DNA from: JACJWR01 sp044326505
Lineage (GTDB): Bacteria; Actinomycetota; Actinomycetes; S36-B12; UBA10799
Reading direction: 5' to 3'
Assembly: GCA_044326505.1 (NCBI GenBank)
Contig: JBIRBF010000079.1
Location: 1 to 11,925, forward strand
Length of the DNA: 11,925 bases
In this document: positions 1 through 6,735 of the stretch, one piece after another
How the letters are laid out: each line of letters begins with the position of its first letter
How positions within the stretch are numbered: position 1 is the stretch's first letter
The notes under the pieces: generated by a model
What the model saw: only the letters and a program-made list of their open reading frames with translations
What the model was told of the DNA's origin: nothing
Databases searched by the model: none
Program-made: the position numbers and the translations under genes

Positions 1-233
1 AAGAAGCGGAAGATGCCGTGTTTGGCCGGCGACGATGGGAAGTTGGTTGTGAGCGTCTCGGTCGCGACCAGGTCGCCACCGGGAGTGACGGTGAACTCGC
101 CCTGGTAGTCCGTGATGCGCACCGGGTCGGTGGCGGTACTGGACGACGAGGATCCGAAGCCGCCGAAAATGAGCGGATGGAGCAGCGCCACGAGTGCGAC
201 GACGGTCAGGGCAATGCGGCCGAGTGTTCTCAT
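1..233 (-). CDS. DUF2207-family membrane protein, N-terminal part (cut by window edge)
   Basis: The gene reads leftward from an ATG at 233-231, and only its first 77 codons are inside the window. A GGAGG ribosome binding site (243-239) lies five bases before the start, which fixes it. The product begins with MRTLGR and a hydrophobic segment at about residues 6-25 (signal peptide or membrane anchor). A short Ser/Thr-rich linker follows, then the phrase ITDYQGEFTV..GDLVATETL and a KHGIFRFF motif. That arrangement (secreted, a beta-rich 'ITxY...F.V..dG.l.vtEt' start, then HGIxR) is typical of the start of DUF2207 (YciQ-like) predicted membrane proteins. Their biochemical role is unknown. Full-length members normally carry later transmembrane segments and a low-complexity tail, which would lie outside this window. 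The gene diverges from the protein kinase with 90 bases between the start codons. Family assignment is good; function is not claimed. Confidence 0.8.
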   Translation of the reverse strand, partial: MRTLGRIALTVVALVALLHPLIFGGFGSSSSSTATDPVRITDYQGEFTVTPGGDLVATETLTTNFPSSPAKHGIFRF

Positions 234-259
234 GTGCGCCTCCGTCGATGCTGATCACC

Positions 260-268
260 ACGTTAGCA
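260..268 (-). promoter_or_regulatory. Candidate extended -10 promoter of the DUF2207 gene
   Basis: On the minus strand positions 268-260 read TGCTAACGT, a full match to the extended -10 pattern TGnTAnnnT. Transcription would start near 253, leaving a leader of about 20 bases that includes the GGAGG at 243-239. No convincing -35 hexamer stands at 17 bases, which is acceptable for extended -10 promoters. Motif match only. Confidence 0.4.
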
Positions 269-309
269 ATGGCAGACGGGCCGCTGCGACAAACCGGCCC
301 CAAGACGGC

Positions 310-322
310 GCACACTGTGTGC
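310..322. promoter_or_regulatory. Perfect 13-base palindrome just upstream of the kinase start
   Basis: GCACAC-T-GTGTGC is a perfect inverted repeat with a one-base centre, ending one base before the kinase GTG at 324. It lies where the -10 region would be if the kinase mRNA is leaderless: CACACT at 311-316 leaves seven bases to the GTG. It could be an operator for a dimeric regulator or a small RNA hairpin. Short palindromes occur by chance in GC-rich DNA, so this is tentative. Confidence 0.3.
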
Positions 323-323
323 C

Positions 324-1703
324 GTGGCCCACAGCGACCTGCACGACGACGATCCCATGCGGATCGGTGATGCGCTTATCGTGGGTCGGCTCGGGGCCGG
401 GGGCATGGGGGTGGTGTACCTGGGGCGCACGAGTCAGGGGCGCGCCGTCGCGGTGAAGGTCGTGCGCAAGGATTTGGCCGCGGATGCGGACTTCCGCCGA
501 CGTTTCGCCGACGAGGTTCGGGTCATGCGCGACGTCGGCGCCGAGCACACCGCCGGCGTGCTGGCGACAGGCGTCGACGCCGAGCAGCCCTGGGTAGTCA
601 TGGACTATGTCCAAGGTCCGACGCTCGCCGACCGGGTCAGGCTCGGGGCGCTGCCAGCGGACGAACTCGATGCCTTCGCCGTGGATCTGGTGGGTGCCGT
701 GGCGGCGGTGCACGCGGCGGGGGTCGTCCACCGCGACCTCAAACCCTCCAACGTGGTCCTTACCCCGGACGGAGTCCGACTGTTGGACTTCGGCGTGGCC
801 CGGGCGCCGTTCGCGGAGGCGGACGAGGCGGCCCGGGTGGGCTCGCTCACCTGGATGGCGCCCGAACAGATTGGCGGCGATCCGTGCGGGCCCGCCGCGG
901 ACGTCCACGCGGTCGGGATGCTGCTCTACTTCGCCGCATGCGGGCGACACGTGTACGGATACGGGCAGGCGGACGCGGTGGCCTGGCGGATCCAGAACTC
1001 CGCGCCGCAGGTGGTCGACCTGCAGGGGGGAGCGGTCAAGTACCGCGACGCGATTACGGCCTGCCTGTCGAAGAAACCCTCCGATCGTCCTGCGCTCGGG
1101 GTGATCGCCGGGATCGCCGGGGCGGACGGGCCAGTGGCCCTACCGCCGCCGGCCGTGCCGGCCCTACCGCCGGTCCCGCCGGCTGACCCCGTCGCACCGC
1201 CGTCCGTCCCCCCAGCCGGGCCCACGGGCGTTCCACCGGAAGTCCCGCCTCCGGCGGGCGACAAGCCCGAGGCTGCGGCGTCGGGCACCGGTCGGCGACT
1301 CGTGCGCCGCGTTGCCGTCCTCGGAATCGTGCTGGTTCTGCTCTGGGTGATCGGTTGGATCGCCGGTACCTGGCCGCTGGGCGGGCCGCTTGCGCCCGCT
1401 GCCGAGGCTTGCCCGGCCACCGGAGATCCTGCCGACCTGGCCACCGGCAGCAACACGGCGGACCGCGGCGGCGGAGTGGTGGAGCAGTCGCTGCTGGGGA
1501 TGTTCCCGGGGCCTTTCGGGGAATTCAACGTGCCCAGTGAGTCCGTGGCCTGCCAGATCGGCGCCGGAGTGACCGTGACGTGTAGCGAGTCGTCGCTACC
1601 GGACGGCTCGCTGCGCGCATGCACGGCCAGTGATCGCACGGCCAACCAAGTCACCGTCGGGATCGGTCGCGCCGGCGACAATTGGTCGTGGGCGGTCGTC
1701 TAG
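324..1703 (+). CDS. PknB-type transmembrane serine/threonine protein kinase
   Basis: A 459-residue eukaryotic-type kinase. The N-terminal kinase domain spans about residues 16-262. It has a glycine loop (G24-A-G-G-M-G29), ATP lysine K45, helix-C glutamate E64, catalytic H136-R-D138 with K140 and N143, D155-F-G157, A179-P-E181 and D254-R-P256, so all key residues are present and it should be active. A proline-rich linker (about 272-312) leads to one membrane helix (about 329-350) and a roughly 108-residue outer domain with four cysteines (C363, C410, C420, C433) that I cannot assign firmly. This is the usual layout of actinobacterial sensor kinases, with the catalytic part in the cytosol and the sensor outside. 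The activation segment reads GSLTWMAPE rather than the common GTPxYMAPE, with S174 and T176 as possible phosphosites. The start is uncertain: GTG at 324 lacks a Shine-Dalgarno sequence, and ATG at 357 (MRIGDAL) would keep the whole domain. The stop shares CTAG with the convergent dehydrogenase. Confidence 0.92.
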   Translation: MAHSDLHDDDPMRIGDALIVGRLGAGGMGVVYLGRTSQGRAVAVKVVRKDLAADADFRRRFADEVRVMRDVGAEHTAGVLATGVDAEQPWVVMDYVQGPTLADRVRLGALPADELDAFAVDLVGAVAAVHAAGVVHRDLKPSNVVLTPDGVRLLDFGVARAPFAEADEAARVGSLTWMAPEQIGGDPCGPAADVHAVGMLLYFAACGRHVYGYGQADAVAWRIQNSAPQVVDLQGGAVKYRDAITACLSKKPSDRPALGVIAGIAGADGPVALPPPAVPALPPVPPADPVAPPSVPPAGPTGVPPEVPPPAGDKPEAAASGTGRRLVRRVAVLGIVLVLLWVIGWIAGTWPLGGPLAPAAEACPATGDPADLATGSNTADRGGGVVEQSLLGMFPGPFGEFNVPSESVACQIGAGVTVTCSESSLPDGSLRACTASDRTANQVTVGIGRAGDNWSWAVV

Positions 1704-2710
1704 GGGCGCAGCACGAGTGCGCCGCGCACATCGCCGGCGTTCAATCGAGTGAGGGCTGCGGACGCGTCGGCCAGCGCCAGCTCCTCGAATTGGGTCGTGA
1801 TGCCGGCAGTCCCGACGAGTGCCAGGAACTCGGCCGCATCCTGCCTGGTCACGTTCGCAACCGAGCGCAGCGAACGCTCCCACCATAAGTCGGCGTAGTC
1901 CAGGCGCGGAACCTCATCCAGGTGGATCGCGTTGATCGCGACGGCCGCGCCGCGATCGCAGTCGCGCAGGGCGCGCGACACCACTGAACCGACGGGCGCG
2001 AACGTCACGGCGGCCCCCAGACTGGTGGGGACGGCTTCGTCGTACGTCCCGGCCCAGACTGCGCCGAGGTCGAGTGCCCGCTGCACCTCTGCTGGCGACC
2101 GCGTCACCACGTACACCTCGGCCCCCCAGTGCCGGGCCACCTGCAGCGCCAATGTGGCCGAAGCGCCGAAACCGTAGAGGCCCAGGGGGAGGCCGGCTGA
2201 GCCGGGGCCGACGCCGGCCACCCGCAGCGCCCGGTAGCCGATCACACCACCGCACAGCAGCGGCGCCACTGCGGCATCCTCAATCCCGTCGAGGTGCCCG
2301 AGCCGATGGGTGAATACTGCGTGGGCTATGACCTCGCCGGCGTATCCACCATCGACGTCCCAACCGGTGAACTCGGCGTGCAGGCACAGGTTCTCGTCCC
2401 CGCGGCGGCAGAATCGGCACTCCCCGCAGGCCCACGCGAGCCAGATCAGTCCCACGCGTTCGCCCAGCTGCCAGTCCTTCACGTCGGGACCCGTCTCGAT
2501 GACCCGGCCTACCACCTGGTGGCCCGGTACCACCGGGAGCAGGTGGGCCGGCAGGTCGCCGGCGGCCAGTTGCAGATCGGTGCGACAGACTCCGCAGGCG
2601 GTGACCTGGATCCGCAGCTGCCCCGGGCCGAGCGCCGAGGGGGGCCGCTCGACGATCCGGAGGGCGAGAGCCGGGTCCGGATCGGGGGAGACGATCTCGA
2701 CGGCCTGCAT
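1700..2710 (-). CDS. Zinc-dependent alcohol dehydrogenase (MDR superfamily)
   Basis: A 336-residue medium-chain dehydrogenase/reductase expected to oxidise an alcohol or reduce an aldehyde with NAD(P) in the cytosol. The N-terminal GroES-like domain carries the catalytic zinc ligands C39 (CGVCRTD) and H64, with C153 (PLLCGG) as the third. The structural zinc site is the four cysteines C95, C98, C101 and C109. The nucleotide-binding domain begins around the glycine motif GFGASA (180-185). After H64 the family's usual GHE is GHQ (Q65). Length is normal for the family. The ATG at 2710 is chosen because GGAGG (2722-2718) precedes it at a suitable distance and homology begins there; the frame stays open upstream only as a shadow of the next gene. 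The start overlaps the TGA of the cyclic-di-GMP gene as TGATG, so the two are probably co-transcribed and coupled. The stop overlaps the kinase stop by four bases. Substrate is unknown. Confidence 0.92.
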   Translation of the reverse strand: MQAVEIVSPDPDPALALRIVERPPSALGPGQLRIQVTACGVCRTDLQLAAGDLPAHLLPVVPGHQVVGRVIETGPDVKDWQLGERVGLIWLAWACGECRFCRRGDENLCLHAEFTGWDVDGGYAGEVIAHAVFTHRLGHLDGIEDAAVAPLLCGGVIGYRALRVAGVGPGSAGLPLGLYGFGASATLALQVARHWGAEVYVVTRSPAEVQRALDLGAVWAGTYDEAVPTSLGAAVTFAPVGSVVSRALRDCDRGAAVAINAIHLDEVPRLDYADLWWERSLRSVANVTRQDAAEFLALVGTAGITTQFEELALADASAALTRLNAGDVRGALVLRP

Positions 2711-5643
2711 CAGGTGACCTCCGGTCTGGGGTTGTCGTCGTGCACGGTGCTCGGAATGATGGGTGATGGTCCGGGAGCGCCGAAGTGCCAGCCCTGCGCG
2801 TACGTCCAACCGGCCCCCCGCAGCACGTCCGCCTGTTCGGCGGTCTCGACGCCCTCGGCGATGGACTCCAGGCCAAGTTCGGTGGCCATCGTCGCCAGCG
2901 CTGCGGCCACCCTGGTCTCCGGGGCGTCGGGCTGCGTCAGCGCCGCGGTGAACGAACGGTCCATCTTGACCCCGGTCACCCGGAAGCGATGCAGGGAGGA
3001 CAGTGGTGCCGAGCCGCTGCCGAAGTCGTCGAAGAAGATGCGCACGCCAGCATCGGCGAGGATGGCGATGCCGGACAGGCTGGCGGCGGGTGCGCGCATC
3101 AGCGAGCGTTCGAGTAGTTCGATGGCGAGCCGATCGGGACGCGTGCCCGTCGAGGCCAGCAGGTCGAGCCAACCTTGCGCCGAATCAGGGCTCAACTGGG
3201 AACCTGCCACGTTGACTGCCATCCACATCGGTTGGGGCAACTCGCCCAGGGCGGCGATCGCCTCGGTCATGACCCGTTCGCCGATGGCAGCCAGCAGGCC
3301 GAACTCGTCGGCTACGTCGATCCACTCCTGCGCCGGCCAGATCCGCCTGTCCGACGAGTGCCACCGCGCGAGTGCCTCGAAGGCGACGGTGCGTCCGTCG
3401 GCCACGGACACGATCGGCTGGTACTCGGCCGAGATCCTGCCCTTGCTCAGTGCTTCACTCAAGCCGGTCGCAATCGCCAGCCGGTCCATGGCACGTCGGC
3501 TGATGTCGCCCTCGAAGACCCGGTAGGTCGAGCGCCCGCCCTCCTTCGCGGCGAGCAGCGCGAGGTCCGACTCCTGCAGCATCCGTTCGGCGGTCACGTC
3601 GTCGCGCGACAGGCTGAGCCCGGCGCTGATACTCGAGAAGACGGGACCGCTGCTGGTCGTGAAGGGTTGCGCCGCGACGGCTTCGATCACTCGCCGGACC
3701 ACTGCTTGTGCCGAGGCGGGATCGGCCGCGTCTGCGATCACGGCGGCGAACTCGTCGCCACTGATCCGGGCGAGCATGTCCCCGGGACCCAGGTTGTGCG
3801 CGATGACCTCGCACAGCCCGCGCAGCAGTTGGTCGCCGACGTCGTGGGAGTACTCGTCGTTGACGAATTTGAAGTTGTCGATGTCCATGTACATCACTGC
3901 GAAGCCGTTCCCGGGATGGGTGGCGCGCGCGAGGGCCGCATCGATCTCGCGGACGAGTTCGCTTCGGTTGGGCAGGCCGGTGAGCATGTCGTGGGTCGAT
4001 CGGTAGGTGAGTTGGGCCAGGGTGTCGTCGACGAGGGCCTCGGCGGCGACCCGCTCGCTGACGTCCAGGATCTGCACCGACACGACCATGCGGCCGTTGG
4101 CATCCAATAGCCCTCGGGCCAGCGCGTGGCCGTACACGATCGAGCCGTCCCGGCGGGTGAGAGCTATCTCTGCCTCGGCGACCGGGACCTCGCCGGTAGT
4201 CACGGGAACCATGGTTTCGCGCATGTGCGCGACGTCGTCGGCGATGGTCAAGGAGTCCATCGTGAGCCCGACCAGGTCTTGCGGATCGTCGTAGCCGAGC
4301 ATCGTGGCGAGGGACGGATTCGCTCGAATGATCTGGCCGCGATCCCCCTGTATCAGCGCCTGTCCGATGATCGACAGGTCAGTCGCGTCGGCGAGCAGTT
4401 GTTGGGTGGTGGCGAAGTCCCGCTCGATGGCCCGGTTGCGGCTGATGTCGCGCACCGACACGATCGCGAATCGGTTCCCGCGGCTCTGCACGGGTGTGAG
4501 ATTGACTTCGACGTCTATCGATGTGCCGGCCGTGGTCGTGGCCTTGGCGGGCTGAGCCACGATCACTGCCGCGGGCTGGTCGCCTTCGGGCTGCGCCCAC
4601 GTGCCGTTGAGCGAGGCGTCTGCGGCGGGTGGGACGAAGTCCGCCAGCGGTCGATCGACCAGGTCGTCCTCGTCTGCGCCGAAGATCGCAGCTACGCGCC
4701 GATTCGCTTCAACGATTCGTCCGGCGTCGTCAATGATCAGGACGCCGTCAGCCGCGAACTCCGTGATCCGTCCCCAGCGGTCGCGGTCGGAAAGCAACTG
4801 CGCGGCGAGCAGGGCTTCGAGCAGCACGATCACGATGAAGGTGACCAGCGTGTAGTCAAGCGACGCCTTGACTCCCACGGACTCGAACAGGAACGTCAGG
4901 GCGCGGAAGAGCAGCGGCCAGAAGAGCAGGTTGAGGCCCACGACCACCAGCGTGATCGCCGCGCTCCGGTTGGCCAGCCAGGTCATGGGTGGCAGGTCCG
5001 GCTCGTTGGTCGCGCTCGCCACGCTCAGCATCAGGGCCGCGAGTCCAACCCCGGGTCCGACCACGGCCGTCACACCTGGCAGCAGGGGGACTCCGACCGC
5101 ATATGTGGTCAGCGCCAGGATTCCGATAGACGTGATCAGCGCCGTCGCCAGCAGTGCACCGGAGATGACGCGACCACGACGCCAGAGGCCGATCAGTCCC
5201 GCTGTGCTGAGCAGCAGGACTGCCACGCTCATCGCGGCGGTGGGATGGCCCCAGCGCACGGGGTCTGTGCCCGGCGGCGGGTCTCCGGTGAGCACGCCCG
5301 GATGGATGCCCATCGTGTACTCGAGCACGTTGGCCAGAACCGTCGCGCCGAAGGCCAGCAGCAAGGCGATCGCCGCCGCCAACCGCCGCCGGCTGTGGCG
5401 CGGTGCGGCGGCGAACCAGATTCCCAGAATGAGCACGAGCACCCCGACCAGCGAGGCTTGATCGACGGGGTACCAGTGGAATCGCTCATACAGGAAGAGC
5501 CAGAGCCCGGTCGGCCACGCGAGCAGCCCCAGCACGGTGAGGGCGAGTGCACCCACCAGCATCGTCCGGCGCAGCCGGCCCAGCCAGCGTGGTGACGACC
5601 GCCGCCGCCCCGGAAGGTCCAGTACAGAGCCGACCGTACTCAT
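2710..5643 (-). CDS. Membrane-anchored PAS-PAS-GGDEF-EAL cyclic-di-GMP protein
   Basis: About 977 residues from the ATG at 5643. Roughly the first 285 residues hold about eight hydrophobic helices, forming a membrane sensor domain that I cannot place in a named family. Two PAS domains follow (about 290-405 and 412-532). The GGDEF domain begins near D552 (DMLTGLPNR) and carries DIDNFKFVND and the signature SGDEF (628-632). The EAL domain has E756-A-L, N811 (NVAGSQL), E842, D872-D873 (DDFGSG), K893 (VKMDRSF), E930 and E933 (AEGVE) and Q950 (QGWHF), so every recognised catalytic and metal-binding position is filled. It could therefore make and degrade cyclic-di-GMP, with PAS and membrane input deciding which. 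The RxxD inhibitory site five residues before SGDEF is absent (GPGD). ATG 5643 is favoured by GGCGG at 5653-5649; GTG 5655 would add four residues. The last base is shared with the dehydrogenase start. Confidence 0.93.
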   Translation of the reverse strand: MSTVGSVLDLPGRRRSSPRWLGRLRRTMLVGALALTVLGLLAWPTGLWLFLYERFHWYPVDQASLVGVLVLILGIWFAAAPRHSRRRLAAAIALLLAFGATVLANVLEYTMGIHPGVLTGDPPPGTDPVRWGHPTAAMSVAVLLLSTAGLIGLWRRGRVISGALLATALITSIGILALTTYAVGVPLLPGVTAVVGPGVGLAALMLSVASATNEPDLPPMTWLANRSAAITLVVVGLNLLFWPLLFRALTFLFESVGVKASLDYTLVTFIVIVLLEALLAAQLLSDRDRWGRITEFAADGVLIIDDAGRIVEANRRVAAIFGADEDDLVDRPLADFVPPAADASLNGTWAQPEGDQPAAVIVAQPAKATTTAGTSIDVEVNLTPVQSRGNRFAIVSVRDISRNRAIERDFATTQQLLADATDLSIIGQALIQGDRGQIIRANPSLATMLGYDDPQDLVGLTMDSLTIADDVAHMRETMVPVTTGEVPVAEAEIALTRRDGSIVYGHALARGLLDANGRMVVSVQILDVSERVAAEALVDDTLAQLTYRSTHDMLTGLPNRSELVREIDAALARATHPGNGFAVMYMDIDNFKFVNDEYSHDVGDQLLRGLCEVIAHNLGPGDMLARISGDEFAAVIADAADPASAQAVVRRVIEAVAAQPFTTSSGPVFSSISAGLSLSRDDVTAERMLQESDLALLAAKEGGRSTYRVFEGDISRRAMDRLAIATGLSEALSKGRISAEYQPIVSVADGRTVAFEALARWHSSDRRIWPAQEWIDVADEFGLLAAIGERVMTEAIAALGELPQPMWMAVNVAGSQLSPDSAQGWLDLLASTGTRPDRLAIELLERSLMRAPAASLSGIAILADAGVRIFFDDFGSGSAPLSSLHRFRVTGVKMDRSFTAALTQPDAPETRVAAALATMATELGLESIAEGVETAEQADVLRGAGWTYAQGWHFGAPGPSPIIPSTVHDDNPRPEVT

Positions 5644-5657
5644 TGGAACCGCCACCG

Positions 5658-5688
5658 GGGGTCGCGGGATTCGCCCACGTCAGACCCC
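5658..5688 (-). promoter_or_regulatory. Bulged stem-loop in the leader of the cyclic-di-GMP gene
   Basis: In the minus-strand RNA, GGGGUC (5688-5683) pairs with GACCCC (5663-5658). Inside, GUGGG (5678-5674) pairs with CCCGC (5668-5664) with one G-U pair and a CGAAU loop. The only unpaired side element is a four-base bulge (5682-5679), giving about 11 base pairs. The stem ends two bases before the alternative GTG start and 15 bases before ATG 5643, so it could limit ribosome access. It does not resemble a known cyclic-di-GMP riboswitch to me. Confidence 0.4.
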
Positions 5689-5722
5689 TTTCCGCGCCGC
5701 GGGGGACTTCGTCCGAGTCTTC

Positions 5723-5728
5723 ATCCTA
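5723..5728 (-). promoter_or_regulatory. Candidate -10 box for the cyclic-di-GMP gene
   Basis: The minus strand reads TAGGAT at 5728-5723, fitting the actinobacterial TAnnnT -10 pattern. Transcription would begin near 5716, giving a leader of roughly 70 bases that contains the stem-loop at 5688-5658. No good -35 element is visible at 17 bases. The reductase gene lies upstream on the same strand 141 bases away, so read-through from it is also possible. Confidence 0.3.
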
Positions 5729-5778
5729 GCGCGCGGGACAATGCCGCAGACGCGTTCCTAATCCGGTCGGTGAGGGTC

Positions 5779-5793
5779 GTGCCGTCACGGCAC
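5779..5793 (-). other. Inverted repeat over the reductase stop codon
   Basis: GTGCCGT-C-ACGGCAC is a perfect 7+7 inverted repeat with a one-base centre, covering the TGA stop (5787-5785) of the aldo/keto reductase. As RNA it would give about six pairs with a three-base loop. No T-run follows on the minus strand, so it is not a standard intrinsic terminator, though it may slow or protect the transcript end. Confidence 0.35.
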
Positions 5794-6687
5794 GGGCGCC
5801 CCGCTCGTCGCCGCCAGCAGCGCGAACCATTCCTGGCGGTCGAGCGCGAGATCCAGCGCTGCGACGGCATCGCCCAGCCCTGCCGCGCGGGAGCTGCTCA
5901 CCACCGGAACTCCGCCGCTGGGTTCCCGCAGGAGCCACGCGTAGGCCACGGTCGCTGCGTGGCAGCCGTGCTCTCGAGCGATGTCGTCCAGCGCTAGCCG
6001 GGTGCGCGCCGCGGTCTGCGAGTCCCCGAGCAGCAGTTCCCCGCCGGCCAGCGGGGACCAGAACATCGGCCGGATCCTGCGCCGCTGGCAATCCGCGAGT
6101 GTGCCGTCGGTCATGGGGTCCAGATGCAGGAGCGAATGCTGCACCTGGTTGGTGACCAGTTCGGTGCGGCTGGCCAGCAGGTCGAAGTCAGCGGGGGTGA
6201 AGTTGGACACCCCGAAGTGCGCGACGGCACCACTTCGCCGAAGCGACTCGAACGCGCCGGCGACCTCGTCGGCGTCGATCAGGGGGTCCGGACGGTGCAG
6301 CAGGAACACGTCGAGGTGATCGACGTTGAGCGCCGCGAGCTGGCTGTGCACCGAGGCGATCAGGTAGTCCTGCGACGTGTCGTAGCTCTTCAGCCGGTTC
6401 TCCTGCCGACGGCGGCTCACCAGCCTGATGCCCGCCTTACTGATGAGTTGGATGGACCTGCGCAGATCGGGCCGGCGGCGCAGCACTCTGCCGAAGACCT
6501 CCAGAGCGCGATAGTCGCCGTAGATATCCGCGTGATCGAACGTCGTGATGCCGACGTTGACGCACGCATCCACCCAGGCCTCGACGGCGATGTCGTCCCA
6601 GCCCCAGTCCAGCAGCCGCATGCACCCCGCAGCGAGCCGCGAGACTTGTGGACCGCCGGCGCTGAGGTGTACCTGCTCGATCGTCAC
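5785..6687 (-). CDS. Aldo/keto reductase, YdhF-like
   Basis: A 300-residue NAD(P)H-dependent oxidoreductase of the aldo/keto reductase superfamily, a single cytosolic TIM barrel. The catalytic tetrad is visible as D51 and Y56 (FDHADIY), K84 (LISKAG) and H131 (LLHRPD). Cofactor-binding phrases include S161-N-F163, N180-Q181 and W210-S-P-L213. The phrases DHADIYG, HRPDPL(I/M)DADEVA, HFGVSNFTPA and DGTL match my memory of E. coli YdhF, whose physiological substrate is not established. GTG at 6687 is chosen because recognisable homology begins there. The frame stays open to 6921, but that extension is antisense to the acyltransferase coding sequence and looks like low-complexity shadow. No Shine-Dalgarno sequence precedes the GTG, and a -10-like CACCAT seven bases before it suggests a leaderless message. 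It diverges from plsC across 48 bases and is followed on its own strand by the cyclic-di-GMP gene. Confidence 0.92.
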   Translation of the reverse strand: MTIEQVHLSAGGPQVSRLAAGCMRLLDWGWDDIAVEAWVDACVNVGITTFDHADIYGDYRALEVFGRVLRRRPDLRRSIQLISKAGIRLVSRRRQENRLKSYDTSQDYLIASVHSQLAALNVDHLDVFLLHRPDPLIDADEVAGAFESLRRSGAVAHFGVSNFTPADFDLLASRTELVTNQVQHSLLHLDPMTDGTLADCQRRRIRPMFWSPLAGGELLLGDSQTAARTRLALDDIAREHGCHAATVAYAWLLREPSGGVPVVSSSRAAGLGDAVAALDLALDRQEWFALLAATSGAPVP

Positions 6688-6694
6688 GGGCGCG

Positions 6695-6700
6695 ATGGTG
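6695..6700 (-). promoter_or_regulatory. Weak -10 candidate for a leaderless reductase mRNA
   Basis: Minus-strand CACCAT (6700-6695) differs from TAnnnT only in its first base and sits seven bases before the GTG at 6687. That is the distance expected if transcription starts at the start codon. It lies where the -35 region of the divergent plsC promoter would be, so the two promoters probably overlap. Confidence 0.25.
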
Positions 6701-6722
6701 GCACAGGCAGCCGCGCCGCCGC

Positions 6723-6728
6723 TATCGT
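6723..6728 (+). promoter_or_regulatory. -10 candidate for a leaderless plsC mRNA
   Basis: TATCGT fits TAnnnT and is followed by seven bases and then the ATG at 6736, which puts the transcription start at or beside the A of the ATG. There is no Shine-Dalgarno sequence in the interval. The whole divergent control region is only 6688-6735. Confidence 0.45.
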
Positions 6729-6735
6729 CGGCAGA

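Noticed and set aside
1128..1260. Repetitive CCGCCGG-rich stretch
   Set aside because: It is simply the proline-rich linker of the kinase, common in this kinase type, not a separate repeat element.
2711..3172. N-terminal extension of the dehydrogenase frame by 154 codons
   Set aside because: The extension is a shadow of the EAL coding region, and family homology and a good ribosome binding site both place the start at 2710.
2294..3526. A 410-codon plus-strand open frame across the dehydrogenase and EAL region
   Set aside because: It crosses two well-supported opposite-strand genes and encodes a Ser/Ala/Arg-rich sequence without recognisable domains.
4126..5595. A 489-codon open frame on the plus strand antisense to the cyclic-di-GMP gene
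   Set aside because: Low-complexity, charged product with no motif; it covers the membrane and PAS region of a convincing opposite-strand gene.
6124..6735. N-terminal extension of the PlsC frame
   Set aside because: It is antisense to the aldo/keto reductase, and PlsC homology starts at the ATG at 6736.
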